A DNA stretch of 37,396 nt from Mariniphaga sediminis (GCF_003573545.1 NZ_QWET01000031.1:1-37396); one strand, 5' to 3'. Positions 17,212 through 25,347 are shown, counted from the stretch's first letter. Notes: generated by a model from the sequence alone, not told the origin. A program made the numbers and translations.

Positions 17212-17922
17212 ATGAAAAACAAACTACGTATCCACTCTTTGGAACATATCTCTTTTGAAGGATTGGGTTGTATTAAAGAATGGGCGGTTAAAAAGGGGCA
17301 TCAACTCAGTTACACACATTTTTACCAAAACGACAAACTCCCTGACTTGAAGGAAATCGACTGGCTAATAGTGATGGGTGGCCCGATGAGTATTCACGAC
17401 GAACAGAAATTTCCCTGGCTGAGAGAAGAAAAAAAGTTTATTAAAAGTGCCATTGACGCACAAAAAACGGTCATTGGAATTTGTCTCGGTTCGCAACTGA
17501 TCGCCCATGTTCTGGGGGCCAGAGTTTATAAAAACCCGTTAACCGAGATTGGCTGGTTCGACATTGTCAGAACAGAAGAAAGTTACCCGTCTGATTTGCT
17601 GGCTGGTTTTGAAGAAAAATGGAAAGTTCTTCACTGGCATGGCGACACATTCGAGATCCCATCAAAGGCTGTTCACCTTTTTCAATCCGAAGCCTGCAAA
17701 AACCAGGGATTCCTTTTTAACCAACGTGTGTTGGGATTACAGTTTCATTTTGAAATGACAGAACAAGGACTAGAAAAAATGTTCGTCAATGAAAATGAAA
17801 AACTACCCGTAGGTGTGTTTGTGCAGTCGCAAGAGGAAATCCTTTCTCAAAAGAAATTCATCGCAGGCAACAACGAAAAAATGTTTTTGATCCTGGATAG
17901 ATTAGACGGGAATCAATTTTAG
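17212..17922 (+). CDS. Class I glutamine amidotransferase-like protein (GuaA-type domain alone)
   Basis: This 236-aa protein has the GATase1 fold. The nucleophile is Cys91 in VIGICLGSQLIAHVLG, and the catalytic His179 and Glu181 are in LQFHFEMTE. The oxyanion-type segment is IVMGGPMSIHDEQKFPWL. There is no synthetase domain, so it is a stand-alone member of the group annotated as GMP synthase-like amidotransferase. Such proteins may act on gamma-glutamyl substrates. Starts at 17158 and 17188 also exist; 17212 was chosen because the fold begins at once (KLRIHSLEHISFEG). The substrate is unknown. Confidence 0.82.
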   Translation: MKNKLRIHSLEHISFEGLGCIKEWAVKKGHQLSYTHFYQNDKLPDLKEIDWLIVMGGPMSIHDEQKFPWLREEKKFIKSAIDAQKTVIGICLGSQLIAHVLGARVYKNPLTEIGWFDIVRTEESYPSDLLAGFEEKWKVLHWHGDTFEIPSKAVHLFQSEACKNQGFLFNQRVLGLQFHFEMTEQGLEKMFVNENEKLPVGVFVQSQEEILSQKKFIAGNNEKMFLILDRLDGNQF

Positions 17923-17929
17923 GTAAAAA

Positions 17930-18027
17930 GAATGTCGTTTAGTTAATAAATTCAGGGGGTATCCTCTGCCGCCCTGAACCCTGCGCTGGTATGGTTAAAA
18001 CCTCCCAGCCTTAACTAAACGACATTC
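17930..18027. repeat. 98-bp element bounded by 17-bp perfect inverted repeats
   Basis: GAATGTCGTTTAGTTAA (17930-17946) and TTAACTAAACGACATTC (18011-18027) are perfect inverted copies. Inside are two more hairpins: TTCAGGG/CCCTGAA (17951-17957 with 17972-17978) and GCTGG..GGTT/AACC..CCAGC (about 17984-18009). The whole would fold as a long stem closed by a two-arm junction. It fills the space between the convergent amidotransferase and GH105 genes. It could be a strong bidirectional terminator, a miniature transposable element with terminal repeats, or a structured RNA. No target-site duplication is obvious. Confidence 0.7.
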
Positions 18028-18048
18028 AAATTAAATATCTCTGTTTTT

Positions 18049-19155
18049 TTATTCCTCTAACTTGATAATCTCACTGCCGGCCAGTAAAAAAGCTCCGGTA
18101 CCATAAACTTCCCAACTCTCAGCAGAGAAATTTTTCCGCGGATCAGCGCCAATGGGCTGTACCCACCCTACCCTGCCGTCAGGCTGAATGAGCGAATTCA
18201 ATCCGACCCAGGCTTTTTCTACAACCGGAAGATATTTATCTTTATCGAGAAGACCATTGTTGATTCCCCAGGCTAAAGCATAAGTATAAAATCCGGAACC
18301 ACTGGCTTCACCGCCGGGATAGGAATTGGGATCGAGGAGGCTGGCACGCCATAAACCATCTTCCTGCTGCAGCGCAATAATTCTTTCCGCCATCTCTTTG
18401 TAGTTTTGCACATAAAAAGCACGGGTAGGCCAGTCCTCGGGCAATTCCTGAAGTACCTTTACCAGTCCACCCATTACCCAGCCATTGCCACGCGACCAAA
18501 AAATCTTTTGCCCGTTCGCTTCCTTAATCACTTCCACCTCGGGTTCATCCCATTTATAGCGAATATCCCGTGCATACAAATGTTCTTCTTTATCATAGAG
18601 CAAATCGTAACACTCGCGAAATAGTTTATCATTCAATTTCAGATACTGGTCATCATCAAGCGTAACTCCAAGCTTCACCAATACAGGAGGCGCCATAAAC
18701 AAGGCGTCGCACCACCACCAGGTACATTTATGAATACCTTCTATTTTATACGGTGTAATCATAAACTTATCCAGTGAGTCAATAAGCGGCTGGATCATCC
18801 TCTTTTCACCAGCAACCTGGTACATATCAATGTAGCTCTGACATATTGCATAATCGTCTGCATGTTGCAACCTCGGTCCCGGGCTCCACCTGTTTGCCTC
18901 ACCCATAGCATAAATTGCCTTGTAAATATTTTCATTTTCAAGGGTTTGGTAGGCTGCAGATACGCCGGCATAAAAAGCCCCATTAGTCCAGTCATAAAGT
19001 TTATGTTTCGGATGGTGTAATTGCCAGTCAAGTGCACCCTTCATTTTATTTTTAATATACAAGGCTTCAAAAAGTTCTTCATTTCCTTTTCTTTGTGCCA
19101 TGGATGCGCCTGCTAATAAGCTGATCGCCAAAAATGTTGCTACTAATTTTTTCAT
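18049..19155 (-). CDS. Glycoside hydrolase family 105/88, unsaturated rhamnogalacturonyl hydrolase type
   Basis: This 368-aa exported protein has a signal peptide (MKKLVATFLAISLLAGASMAQ). It belongs to the alpha/alpha-barrel GH88/GH105 group, which removes unsaturated uronic acid from the ends of lyase-cleaved polysaccharides. WTNGAFYAGV, LQHADDYAICQSY and TWWWCDALFMAPP (Asp150, the position of the catalytic acid in YteR) are visible, as is WSRGNGWVMGGL with the barrel tryptophans. GGEASGSGFYTYALAWGINNGLL and the C-terminal SAESWEVYGTGAFLLAGSE are family typical. The ATG at 19155 was preferred to a TTG at 19161. No lyase is adjacent; expression is probably set by the LacI-type operator in its promoter. 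Confidence 0.88.
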   Translation of the reverse strand: MKKLVATFLAISLLAGASMAQRKGNEELFEALYIKNKMKGALDWQLHHPKHKLYDWTNGAFYAGVSAAYQTLENENIYKAIYAMGEANRWSPGPRLQHADDYAICQSYIDMYQVAGEKRMIQPLIDSLDKFMITPYKIEGIHKCTWWWCDALFMAPPVLVKLGVTLDDDQYLKLNDKLFRECYDLLYDKEEHLYARDIRYKWDEPEVEVIKEANGQKIFWSRGNGWVMGGLVKVLQELPEDWPTRAFYVQNYKEMAERIIALQQEDGLWRASLLDPNSYPGGEASGSGFYTYALAWGINNGLLDKDKYLPVVEKAWVGLNSLIQPDGRVGWVQPIGADPRKNFSAESWEVYGTGAFLLAGSEIIKLEE

Positions 19156-19182
19156 TATCAATGCTGTTTATCGATTTTGCTA

Positions 19183-19213
19183 CAAGTATATGCAATCGAT
19201 TGCAATTTTCAAA
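19183..19213 (-). promoter_or_regulatory. Promoter with LacI-type operator in the spacer, upstream of the GH105 gene
   Basis: On the minus strand TTTG (19210-19213) is followed by exactly 19 bases and then TATACTTG (19183-19190), a near match to the Bacteroidota TTTG-N19-TAnnTTTG promoter. The spacer contains TGCAATCGATTGCA (19191-19204), a perfect 14-bp palindrome with a central CG, typical of LacI-family operators. A repressor bound there would block RNA polymerase. The start codon is 28 bases downstream of the -7 box. The regulator gene is not in the window. Confidence 0.72.
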
Positions 19214-19284
19214 GAAAAATAAATAAATTTAGACCGTACACTGCGTAAAATTATTTTTAACAATGTGTTTTTGAATTCCCCTGC

Positions 19285-19316
19285 ATTGCACGGAAAAAAA
19301 TTAATCACTATCATTG
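19285..19316 (+). promoter_or_regulatory. Candidate promoter of the histidine operon
   Basis: ATTG at 19285-19288, a 20-base spacer and TATCATTG at 19309-19316 approximate the Bacteroidota TTTG-N19-TAnnTTTG promoter. Transcription would start near 19323, about 14 bases before the leader peptide ATG, the right place for an attenuator transcript. Confidence 0.5.
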
Positions 19317-19336
19317 CAAAAAAATAGGAACAGATT

Positions 19337-19381
19337 ATGAATTACGGACTGGGACATCACGGCCATCATTACAGAACCTGA
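19337..19381 (+). CDS. hisL: his operon leader peptide (His-rich, 14 aa)
   Basis: A 15-codon frame encodes MNYGLGHHGHHYRT and a TGA. Four of 14 residues are histidine, in two His-His pairs (19355-19360 and 19364-19369). It lies 230 bases upstream of hisG and directly before a terminator. Scarce charged tRNA-His would stall the ribosome at these codons. The symbol follows the E. coli leader by analogy; there is no sequence similarity beyond the His codons. Confidence 0.82.
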   Translation: MNYGLGHHGHHYRT

Positions 19382-19462
19382 CGGTTGGTAGGTTGAGGTT
19401 GTTTCGTCGTATACTCGAAAGATATTGAACCAGGGCTTGCCAATTCGGCAGGCTTTTTTTTT
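19375..19462 (+). promoter_or_regulatory. Transcription attenuator: antiterminator and intrinsic terminator
   Basis: The terminator stem GCTTGCC (19435-19441) and GGCAGGC (19447-19453) has a 5-base loop and is followed by nine T (19454-19462). Bases 19383-19394 (GGTTGGTAGGTT) can instead pair with 19434-19445 (GGCTTGCCAATT): 12 pairs, of which about six are G-U, covering the left arm of the terminator. A small AACC/GGTT hairpin (19375-19378 with 19383-19386) spans the leader stop codon. A ribosome finishing at the stop codon would cover 19383-19394 and let the terminator form; a ribosome held at the His codons would leave it free for antitermination. Confidence 0.75.
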
Positions 19463-19570
19463 GAAATTACGTTTTTATAAATCTATGAAAAGTGTAAAAA
19501 CTCAATATCGAATAAAGCGACCAGAAATCTGTTCTGATAAAACAAATTGAAAATTAAAAAAACACAGAAT

Positions 19571-20428
19571 ATGGAAAAGCTAAAAATTGCCATGCAAACC
19601 AAAGGCAGGTTAAACGAAGATTCCATGCAATTAATCCGGGAATCCGGTATTGACCTGGCTGTTGGAAGACGAAAACTGGTTTCAGAAGCGGGAAACTTCC
19701 CTATGGAAGCGCTGTTTTTGCGCGACGACGATATCCCGCAAACAGTAGCCGACGGAGTAGCCGATGTAGGTATAGTAGGTGAAAATGAGATGCTGGAAAA
19801 AGGAGAGAACGTGGTTATTGCCAAAAGACTGGGATTCAGCAAATGCCGTTTATCGCTGGCTATCCCAAAATCGATGGAGTATTCCGGCACCGCATTTTTT
19901 AATGGTAAAAAAATTGCCACCTCCTACCCCAATATCCTGCAAAAATTCCTGGATGAACATAACATAAAAGCCGAAATCCATGTCATTACCGGATCGGTAG
20001 AGATTGCACCGGGAATTGGACTGGCAGACGCCATTTTCGATATTGTCAGTTCCGGCTCCACACTGGTTAGCAACCGGCTGAAAGAAGTTGAGGTAGTTAT
20101 TCATTCTGAAGCCGTGCTAATTTCAAAACCAAACCTTTCTCAGGAAAAACAGGAGATTCTGGATGAACTGATATTTCGGATGGAGTCGGTACAGCGGGCT
20201 GAAGGGAAAAAGTATATTTTGTTGAACACGCCCAATGAAAAAATTCAGGAGGTAGCCAGTTTGTTGCCCGGAATGAAAAGTCCAACCGTAGTGCCTTTGG
20301 CAAAGGAAGGCTGGAGTTCGATGCATTCGGTTATTGCGGAGAATGATTTCTGGGAAGTCATCGGAAAGCTAAAAAAGGCCGGTGCAGAAGGGATACTGGT
20401 AATCCCGATTGAAAAAATGATTTTTTAA
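19571..20428 (+). CDS. hisG: ATP phosphoribosyltransferase (long form)
   Basis: This 285-aa enzyme joins ATP and PRPP, the first and feedback-regulated step of histidine synthesis. KLKIAMQTKGRLNEDSMQLI is the N-terminus. GVADVGIVGENEMLE and the PRPP-binding DAIFDIVSSGSTLVSN with its acidic pair mark the catalytic domain. The C-terminal 75 residues (MKSPTVVPLAKEGWSSMHSVI) are the regulatory HisG_C domain, so this is the long, self-sufficient form that does not need HisZ. The ATG at 19571 was chosen over a TTG at 19547. It is first after the attenuator, 40 bases from hisD. Confidence 0.96.
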   Translation: MEKLKIAMQTKGRLNEDSMQLIRESGIDLAVGRRKLVSEAGNFPMEALFLRDDDIPQTVADGVADVGIVGENEMLEKGENVVIAKRLGFSKCRLSLAIPKSMEYSGTAFFNGKKIATSYPNILQKFLDEHNIKAEIHVITGSVEIAPGIGLADAIFDIVSSGSTLVSNRLKEVEVVIHSEAVLISKPNLSQEKQEILDELIFRMESVQRAEGKKYILLNTPNEKIQEVASLLPGMKSPTVVPLAKEGWSSMHSVIAENDFWEVIGKLKKAGAEGILVIPIEKMIF

Positions 20429-20467
20429 CTTGAAACATCTGATTAAAAATTATTTGGTACAGCTATT

Positions 20468-21763
20468 ATGAAAACGTTCGTCAATCCTGAAAAAAGCCGC
20501 TGGTCGCAAATCCTGCAGCGCCCGTTGATGGATGTCTCCGGCTTGTATGAAACAGTACAGGGAGTACTGAATGAGATCAAACAAAAAGGGGACAGCGCTT
20601 TGCGCAAATACACACTCCAGTTCGATGGTGTGGATCTGGAGAAGTTACAGGTATCGGAAGAAGAATGGACAGAAGCAGAACGGCAGGTCGAACCTGAACT
20701 AAAAAAAGCCATTGAACTGGCAGCAAACAATATTGAAAAATTTCACGGTGCGCAGAAAACGGAAATCCGGAAAGTGGAAACAATGCCGGGGGTTAGCTGC
20801 TGGCAAAAAGCCGTCCCCATAGAAAAGGTAGGCCTGTACATTCCGGGAGGAACCGCGCCGCTTTTTTCTACGGTACTAATGTTGGCTATTCCGGCACGCA
20901 TAGCAGGCTGCAGAGAAATCGTGTTGTGCACTCCACCGGGGAAAGACGGATCTGTTCACCCTGCGATTTTATTTGCTGCAAAATATTCAGGAGTAAAAAA
21001 AGTTTTCAAACTAGGCGGCGTGCAGGCCATTGGAGCCATGGCTTACGGAACTGAGTCGGTACCAAAAGCAGACAAAATTTTCGGGCCGGGAAATCAATAT
21101 GTAATGGCAGCAAAACAACTGGTTAGTATAAACGAGGTTGCCATTGACATGCCCGCCGGGCCTTCGGAGGTGATGGTTGTTGCCGATAAATCAGCCGACC
21201 CGGCTTTTATCGCTTCAGACCTGCTTTCTCAGGCCGAACACGGTGCCGACAGTCAGGTAGTGCTGGTAACCAACAACGAAGAACTGGCTGAGCAGGTAAA
21301 AGCGCAAATTAATCTTCAACTCGAAAAACTTCCCCGAAAAGAACTGGCTGAAAAATCACTTAAAAACAGCGTACTCATTGTGATGGAAGATGAACAGAAA
21401 ATCGTTAATTTAATCAATGAATATGCACCGGAGCACCTGATTCTTTCTACTAAAAACTACAGCGAACTGGCTGAAAGAGTGTTCAATGCAGGGTCGGTTT
21501 TTCTTGGAAATTATACGCCCGAAAGTGCCGGGGACTATGCCTCCGGCACCAACCATACCCTGCCAACAAATGGTTGGGCAAGAAGTTACAGCGGGGTCAA
21601 CCTCGACAGTTTTATAAAAAAAATCACATTTCAGGAAATAACAGAAGAAGGATTAAAATCCATCGGACCGGCCATTGAAACCATGGCTGCTGCGGAACAA
21701 CTGGAAGCGCATAAAAATGCGGTAACGTTGAGGTTGAAACGAATTTTATTGGATGAAGGGTGA
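20468..21763 (+). CDS. hisD: Histidinol dehydrogenase
   Basis: This 431-aa zinc enzyme oxidises histidinol to histidine in two NAD-dependent steps. PIEKVGLYIPGGTAPLFSTVLM, KVFKLGGVQAIGAMAYGT and FGPGNQYV form the NAD site. DLLSQAEHGADSQVVLVT contains zinc-ligand Gln and His residues, and YAPEHLIL and SGTNHTLPT carry the catalytic Glu-His and a further zinc ligand His. Length is normal for the family. It follows hisG at 39 bases and is read as part of the same transcript. Confidence 0.97.
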   Translation: MKTFVNPEKSRWSQILQRPLMDVSGLYETVQGVLNEIKQKGDSALRKYTLQFDGVDLEKLQVSEEEWTEAERQVEPELKKAIELAANNIEKFHGAQKTEIRKVETMPGVSCWQKAVPIEKVGLYIPGGTAPLFSTVLMLAIPARIAGCREIVLCTPPGKDGSVHPAILFAAKYSGVKKVFKLGGVQAIGAMAYGTESVPKADKIFGPGNQYVMAAKQLVSINEVAIDMPAGPSEVMVVADKSADPAFIASDLLSQAEHGADSQVVLVTNNEELAEQVKAQINLQLEKLPRKELAEKSLKNSVLIVMEDEQKIVNLINEYAPEHLILSTKNYSELAERVFNAGSVFLGNYTPESAGDYASGTNHTLPTNGWARSYSGVNLDSFIKKITFQEITEEGLKSIGPAIETMAAAEQLEAHKNAVTLRLKRILLDEG

Positions 21764-21788
21764 CCTTTAATTAGTGCTGTGTTATCCT

Positions 21789-21832
21789 GAATGTGCTCCA
21801 GGTAACTGGGAACATTGCCGGAACAGGTCCGG
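21789..21832 (+). other. Two small hairpins between hisD and hisC
   Basis: The 123-base gap contains AATGT..CCAG/CTGG..ACATT (about 21790-21815) and CCGGA/TCCGG (21818-21822 with 21828-21832). No T-run follows, so they are not obvious terminators. They may affect mRNA stability within the operon. Confidence 0.3.
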
Positions 21833-21886
21833 TATTACATTTTGAATGAATTGAAGAGGACAATGAAAACGAAATAATAGATATCA

Positions 21887-22918
21887 ATGAACTTAGACAA
21901 TCTTTTACGCAAGAATATTAAAACCCTGCAACCATATTCATCCGCACGCGATGAATACACCGGTGAGGCGATGGTCTTTCTGGATGCCAACGAGAACCCG
22001 TTTAACTATCCGTATAACCGGTATCCGGATCCGCTGCAAAGGGAACTCAAGGAAAAAATTGCCCGGCTGAAAGGAGTAACACCGGAACAAATATTTCTGG
22101 GAAATGGCAGCGACGAACCCATCGACCTGCTTATTCGTGCTTTCTGCGAACCGGGCGAAGACGCTTTGGCGATAATTGATCCCACCTACGGAATGTACCA
22201 GGTAGCGGCAGGTATCAACAACGTGAATGTTAAAAAAATATCGCTCACGGAAAGCTTTGAACTGGATGCCCGGGAACTTTTAAAAAACACCGACGAGAAA
22301 ACAAAATTGGTTTTTCTCTGCTCACCCAACAACCCCACCGGAAACTGCCTCGACAAAAACGCTGTTCTCGAAGTGGTGCAGAATTTTCCGGGCATTGTAG
22401 TGCTTGACGAAGCATACATCGACTTTGCTCCGGGAAAATCGTTGCTACCACAACTAAAGGAGTTTCCGAACCTTGTGATTCTGCAAACATTTTCCAAAGC
22501 CTGGGGAATGGCAGGAATCCGGCTGGGAATGGCATTTGCCTCTCCCGAAATTATTTCGGTTTTTAATAAAATCAAATATCCGTATAACCTGAATATTCTT
22601 ACGCAGCAGAAGGCACTGGAACTGATTGAAAACAAAAAGCAAACAGAAAAGTGGATAAAACTGCTTATCGCTGAACGGGAAAAAATGACAAAATTATTAC
22701 AGGATTTCCCATTCGTCGAACACATATATCCTTCAGATGCCAATTTTATCCTGGTAAAAATGCACGATGCAAGGGGAGTTTATGAATATTTGAAAGAAAA
22801 GGGTGTAATTGTACGTGACCGTTCCAAAGTCCATCTTTGTGCGGAAAGCCTGCGAATTACCATCGGAACCTCCGAGGAAAACGGGCAATTATTACTGGCG
22901 CTGAAAGAATTAATTTAA
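21887..22918 (+). CDS. hisC: Histidinol-phosphate aminotransferase
   Basis: This 343-aa class I/II PLP aminotransferase converts imidazole-acetol phosphate and glutamate to histidinol phosphate. FLDANENPFNYP is the substrate-binding start and LGNGSDEPIDLL the phosphate region. CSPNNPTGN and VVLDEAYIDF surround the PLP ring, and Lys204 in TFSKAWGMAGIRLG is the Schiff-base lysine. LRITIGTSEEN near the end holds the phosphate-binding arginine. It sits between hisD and hisB in the same orientation, as expected in Bacteroidota. Confidence 0.96.
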   Translation: MNLDNLLRKNIKTLQPYSSARDEYTGEAMVFLDANENPFNYPYNRYPDPLQRELKEKIARLKGVTPEQIFLGNGSDEPIDLLIRAFCEPGEDALAIIDPTYGMYQVAAGINNVNVKKISLTESFELDARELLKNTDEKTKLVFLCSPNNPTGNCLDKNAVLEVVQNFPGIVVLDEAYIDFAPGKSLLPQLKEFPNLVILQTFSKAWGMAGIRLGMAFASPEIISVFNKIKYPYNLNILTQQKALELIENKKQTEKWIKLLIAEREKMTKLLQDFPFVEHIYPSDANFILVKMHDARGVYEYLKEKGVIVRDRSKVHLCAESLRITIGTSEENGQLLLALKELI

Positions 22919-22991
22919 ACAAGTTCAATTTTTCAAATAATCACCCTATTTTGAAATACGAAACGTTGAACGTTAAACATTAAACTTTTAT

Positions 22992-24113
22992 ATGAAAAAG
23001 GCACTTTTTATCGACCGTGACGGTACGCTGATTTGCGAGCCGGAAGATGAACAAATTGATTCGCTGGAAAAGTTGGAGTTTATCCCGGGGGTTTTCCGCA
23101 ACCTGTTTAACATCCGGAAAAACCTGAACTACGAATTGGTAATTGTCTCTAACCAGGATGGCTTGGGAACAGCTTCCTATCCTGAAGAAACCTTCTGGCC
23201 GGCTCAAAATAAAATGCTGAAAGCTTTCGAAAATGAAGGGGTTCTTTTTGACGATATCTTAATTGACAAAAGCACTCCCGAAGAAAATGCCCCCACCAGA
23301 AAACCACGGACCGGTCTTATGGGAAAATATATGAGCGGCGACTACGATTTGGCAAACAGTTTTGTTATTGGAGACAGACTGACAGACATTCAACTGGCAA
23401 AAAACCTGGGCGCAAAAGGAATTCTCATTAACGACGGAAGTTTAACCCAAGAGCTGGAAAAACAAGGGTTGGCAGAACATTGTGTGCTGGTTTCAGGCGA
23501 CTGGGACGACATTTACGCCTGTGTAGCAGCGCCTGAACGGACTGCCGAAGTGAAACGCACTACCAAAGAAACCGATATTCTCGTTAAGCTAAACCTGGAT
23601 GGTTCGGGGGTATGTAACATTTCGACCGGGCTAAGCTTTTTCGATCACATGCTCAACCAGATTGGCAGGCATGCCGGAGCCGACCTCAGTATCTCGGTAA
23701 AAGGTGACCTTGAAGTTGATGAACACCACACCATTGAAGATACGGCGCTGGCATTGGGGGAAGCTTTCCAAAAAGCAGTGGGCGACAAAAAAGGAATGGA
23801 ACGCTACGGTTTCTGCCTGCCTATGGACGATTGCCTTGCACAGGCAGCCATTGACTTTGGCGGACGTCCCTGGTTGATTTGGGAAGCTGAGTTTAAACGC
23901 GAAAAAGTGGGCGACATGCCTACCGAAATGTTTATGCACTTTTTCAAATCCTTTTCCGATGCGGCGCGCTGCAACCTCAACATAAAAGCAGAAGGTACAA
24001 ACGAACACCACAAAATTGAAGCTATTTTTAAAGCGCTGGCCAAAGCCATAAAAATGGCTATTAAAAGGGATTTATATAATTTTGAGTTGCCTACAACAAA
24101 AGGTTCTTTATAA
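22992..24113 (+). CDS. hisB: Bifunctional histidinol-phosphatase / imidazoleglycerol-phosphate dehydratase
   Basis: This 373-aa fusion carries an N-terminal HAD phosphatase (FIDRDGTLI with the nucleophile Asp, later [12 protein letters not shown]) over residues 1-165. A C-terminal IGP dehydratase from about 180 has manganese-binding DEHHTIEDT and NEHHKIEA, plus [19 protein letters not shown]. The zinc-binding cysteines of the E. coli phosphatase loop are replaced by [12 protein letters not shown], so the phosphatase lacks that zinc site. It catalyses steps 7 and 9 of histidine synthesis. hisB is the last his gene before the insertion of unrelated sequence. Confidence 0.96.
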   Translation: MKKALFIDRDGTLICEPEDEQIDSLEKLEFIPGVFRNLFNIRKNLNYELVIVSNQDGLGTASYPEETFWPAQNKMLKAFENEGVLFDDILIDKSTPEENAPTRKPRTGLMGKYMSGDYDLANSFVIGDRLTDIQLAKNLGAKGILINDGSLTQELEKQGLAEHCVLVSGDWDDIYACVAAPERTAEVKRTTKETDILVKLNLDGSGVCNISTGLSFFDHMLNQIGRHAGADLSISVKGDLEVDEHHTIEDTALALGEAFQKAVGDKKGMERYGFCLPMDDCLAQAAIDFGGRPWLIWEAEFKREKVGDMPTEMFMHFFKSFSDAARCNLNIKAEGTNEHHKIEAIFKALAKAIKMAIKRDLYNFELPTTKGSL

Positions 24114-24124
24114 ATTTTAGGGGA

Positions 24125-24158
24125 ACTCTGCGAAAACTCAGCGTTCTCTGTGGTAAAA
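24125..24158 (+). repeat. Direct repeat copy 1 flanking a gene remnant
   Basis: ACTCTGCGAAAACTCAGCG followed by TTCTCTGTGGTAAAA is repeated exactly at 24412-24445 (34 bp). Copy 1 continues into TTTACCGCAGAG, which pairs with CTCTGTGGTAAA to make a hairpin. Repeats of this CTCTGCG.../CGCAGAG style are widely found beside GxxExxY genes, and the remnant between the copies fits that. Confidence 0.8.
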
Positions 24159-24226
24159 GTTTACCGCAGAGGAATCAGAGAAAACGCAAAGAAAACAGAG
24201 AAAGAGAGTAAAATGCATACAGAAAA

Positions 24227-24379
24227 ATGACTGAAAATGAAATAACGGATACGATCATTGGATGTGCCATTAAAGTTCACCGAAACTTAGGTCCCGGTCT
24301 GCTTGAATCAGCATATCAGGAATGTTTATTTTATGAAAATGTTCATTTGTTAGAGTACCGTCTTGATTCTGTATATTGA
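24227..24379 (+). pseudogene. Truncated GxxExxY protein gene
   Basis: A 50-aa frame reads [20 protein letters not shown], then [17 protein letters not shown], which is the conserved start of the GxxExxY family (GPGLLESAY carries the name motif). The family is about 125 aa, so the C-terminal two thirds is missing; the tail after LFYE is not family-like. Its 34-bp flanking direct repeats at 24125 and 24412 suggest the unit moved or recombined here. It is probably not functional. It splits the his cluster between hisB and purU. Confidence 0.75.
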
Positions 24380-24411
24380 AAATAAAATTTTTGAAATAAA
24401 ATCTCTGGGGG

Positions 24412-24445
24412 ACTCTGCGAAAACTCAGCGTTCTCTGTGGTAAAA
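24412..24445 (+). repeat. Direct repeat copy 2 flanking a gene remnant
   Basis: This is the exact 34-bp second copy of the repeat at 24125-24158, ending 11 bases before the purU start codon. Its position means that purU expression is driven through, or from within, the repeat. Confidence 0.8.
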
Positions 24446-24456
24446 AAAGTATTTAG

Positions 24457-25341
24457 ATGAAAACGATAAAACCACTCCGTGAAAAAAAGAATACAGCCAT
24501 TTTGCTGATTCATTGCCCCGACAAACAGGGAATACTGGCTACGGTCACCGAGTTTTTAAATAAAAACCGGGGAAACATTATTTACCTCGACCAGCATGTG
24601 GACCGCAAGGAAAAAATCTTCTATATGCGTGTGGAATGGGAACTGGAAGGCTTTGCCATTCCGGCAGAAAAAATCGGGGAATATTTCGACACGCTCATAG
24701 GATCGCCGCTGAATATGTACTGGCGTCTCTATTTTTCGGATGATATCCCGCGAATGGCACTGTTTGTTTCCAAAATGCCGCACTGCCTGTTCGACATACT
24801 GGCCCGATATGCTGCAGGTGAATGGGATGTAAACATACCGTTCATCATCAGCAACCACGAACTGCTGAAACCTGTTGCCGACAGGTTTGGCATCGACTTT
24901 CATTTTTTCCCGGTTACAAAGGACAATAAAGACGAACAGGAGAAACTGGAAATGGAACTACTGAAAAAGTATAAAATTGATTTTGTGGTACTGGCCCGTT
25001 ATATGCAGATTCTCTCCCAAGACTTTGTAAAACAGTTTCCCAATAAAATCATCAATATACACCACTCATTTCTGCCGGCATTTGCCGGGGCCAAACCGTA
25101 CCATGCTGCCCACGAAAGGGGCGTAAAAATTATTGGCGCTACCAGTCACTACGTTACTTCTGAACTGGATGCCGGCCCTATCATTGAACAGGACGTAACC
25201 CGCTGCAGCCATGTAGACACCGTTGAAAAACTCATCCGTAAAGGACGCGATTTGGAAAAAATTGTGCTTTCACAGGCTGTTTACAAACATTTACAGCGCA
25301 AAATCCTTGTTTATAAAAACAGAACGGTGGTTTTTAATTAA
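24457..25341 (+). CDS. purU: Formyltetrahydrofolate deformylase
   Basis: This 294-aa protein releases formate from 10-formyl-THF, feeding PurT and balancing one-carbon folates. An ACT domain covers residues 14-90 (ILLIHCPDKQGILATVTEFL), followed by a formyltransferase-fold domain with VSKMPHCLFDIL, VVLARYMQIL, NIHHSFLPAFAGAKPY and TSHYVTSELDAGPIIEQD. These hold the conserved Asn-His-Asp catalytic set. It lies between the repeat-flanked remnant and a hairpin-rich gap, so it may be its own transcription unit rather than part of the his operon. Confidence 0.93.
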   Translation: MKTIKPLREKKNTAILLIHCPDKQGILATVTEFLNKNRGNIIYLDQHVDRKEKIFYMRVEWELEGFAIPAEKIGEYFDTLIGSPLNMYWRLYFSDDIPRMALFVSKMPHCLFDILARYAAGEWDVNIPFIISNHELLKPVADRFGIDFHFFPVTKDNKDEQEKLEMELLKKYKIDFVVLARYMQILSQDFVKQFPNKIINIHHSFLPAFAGAKPYHAAHERGVKIIGATSHYVTSELDAGPIIEQDVTRCSHVDTVEKLIRKGRDLEKIVLSQAVYKHLQRKILVYKNRTVVFN

Positions 25342-25347
25342 TTGGTT

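Noticed and set aside
22186-22743. 185-codon open frame antisense to hisC
   Set aside because: It mirrors the codon pattern of hisC, is Ser/Phe-rich with no domain, and has no promoter or start signal of its own.
23631-24011. 126-codon open frame antisense to hisB
   Set aside because: It lies wholly inside the conserved dehydratase domain and has no motif of its own.
24125-24445. CRISPR-like direct repeats
   Set aside because: Only two copies, 253 bases apart, with a gene remnant between and no cas genes; they match GxxExxY-associated repeats instead.
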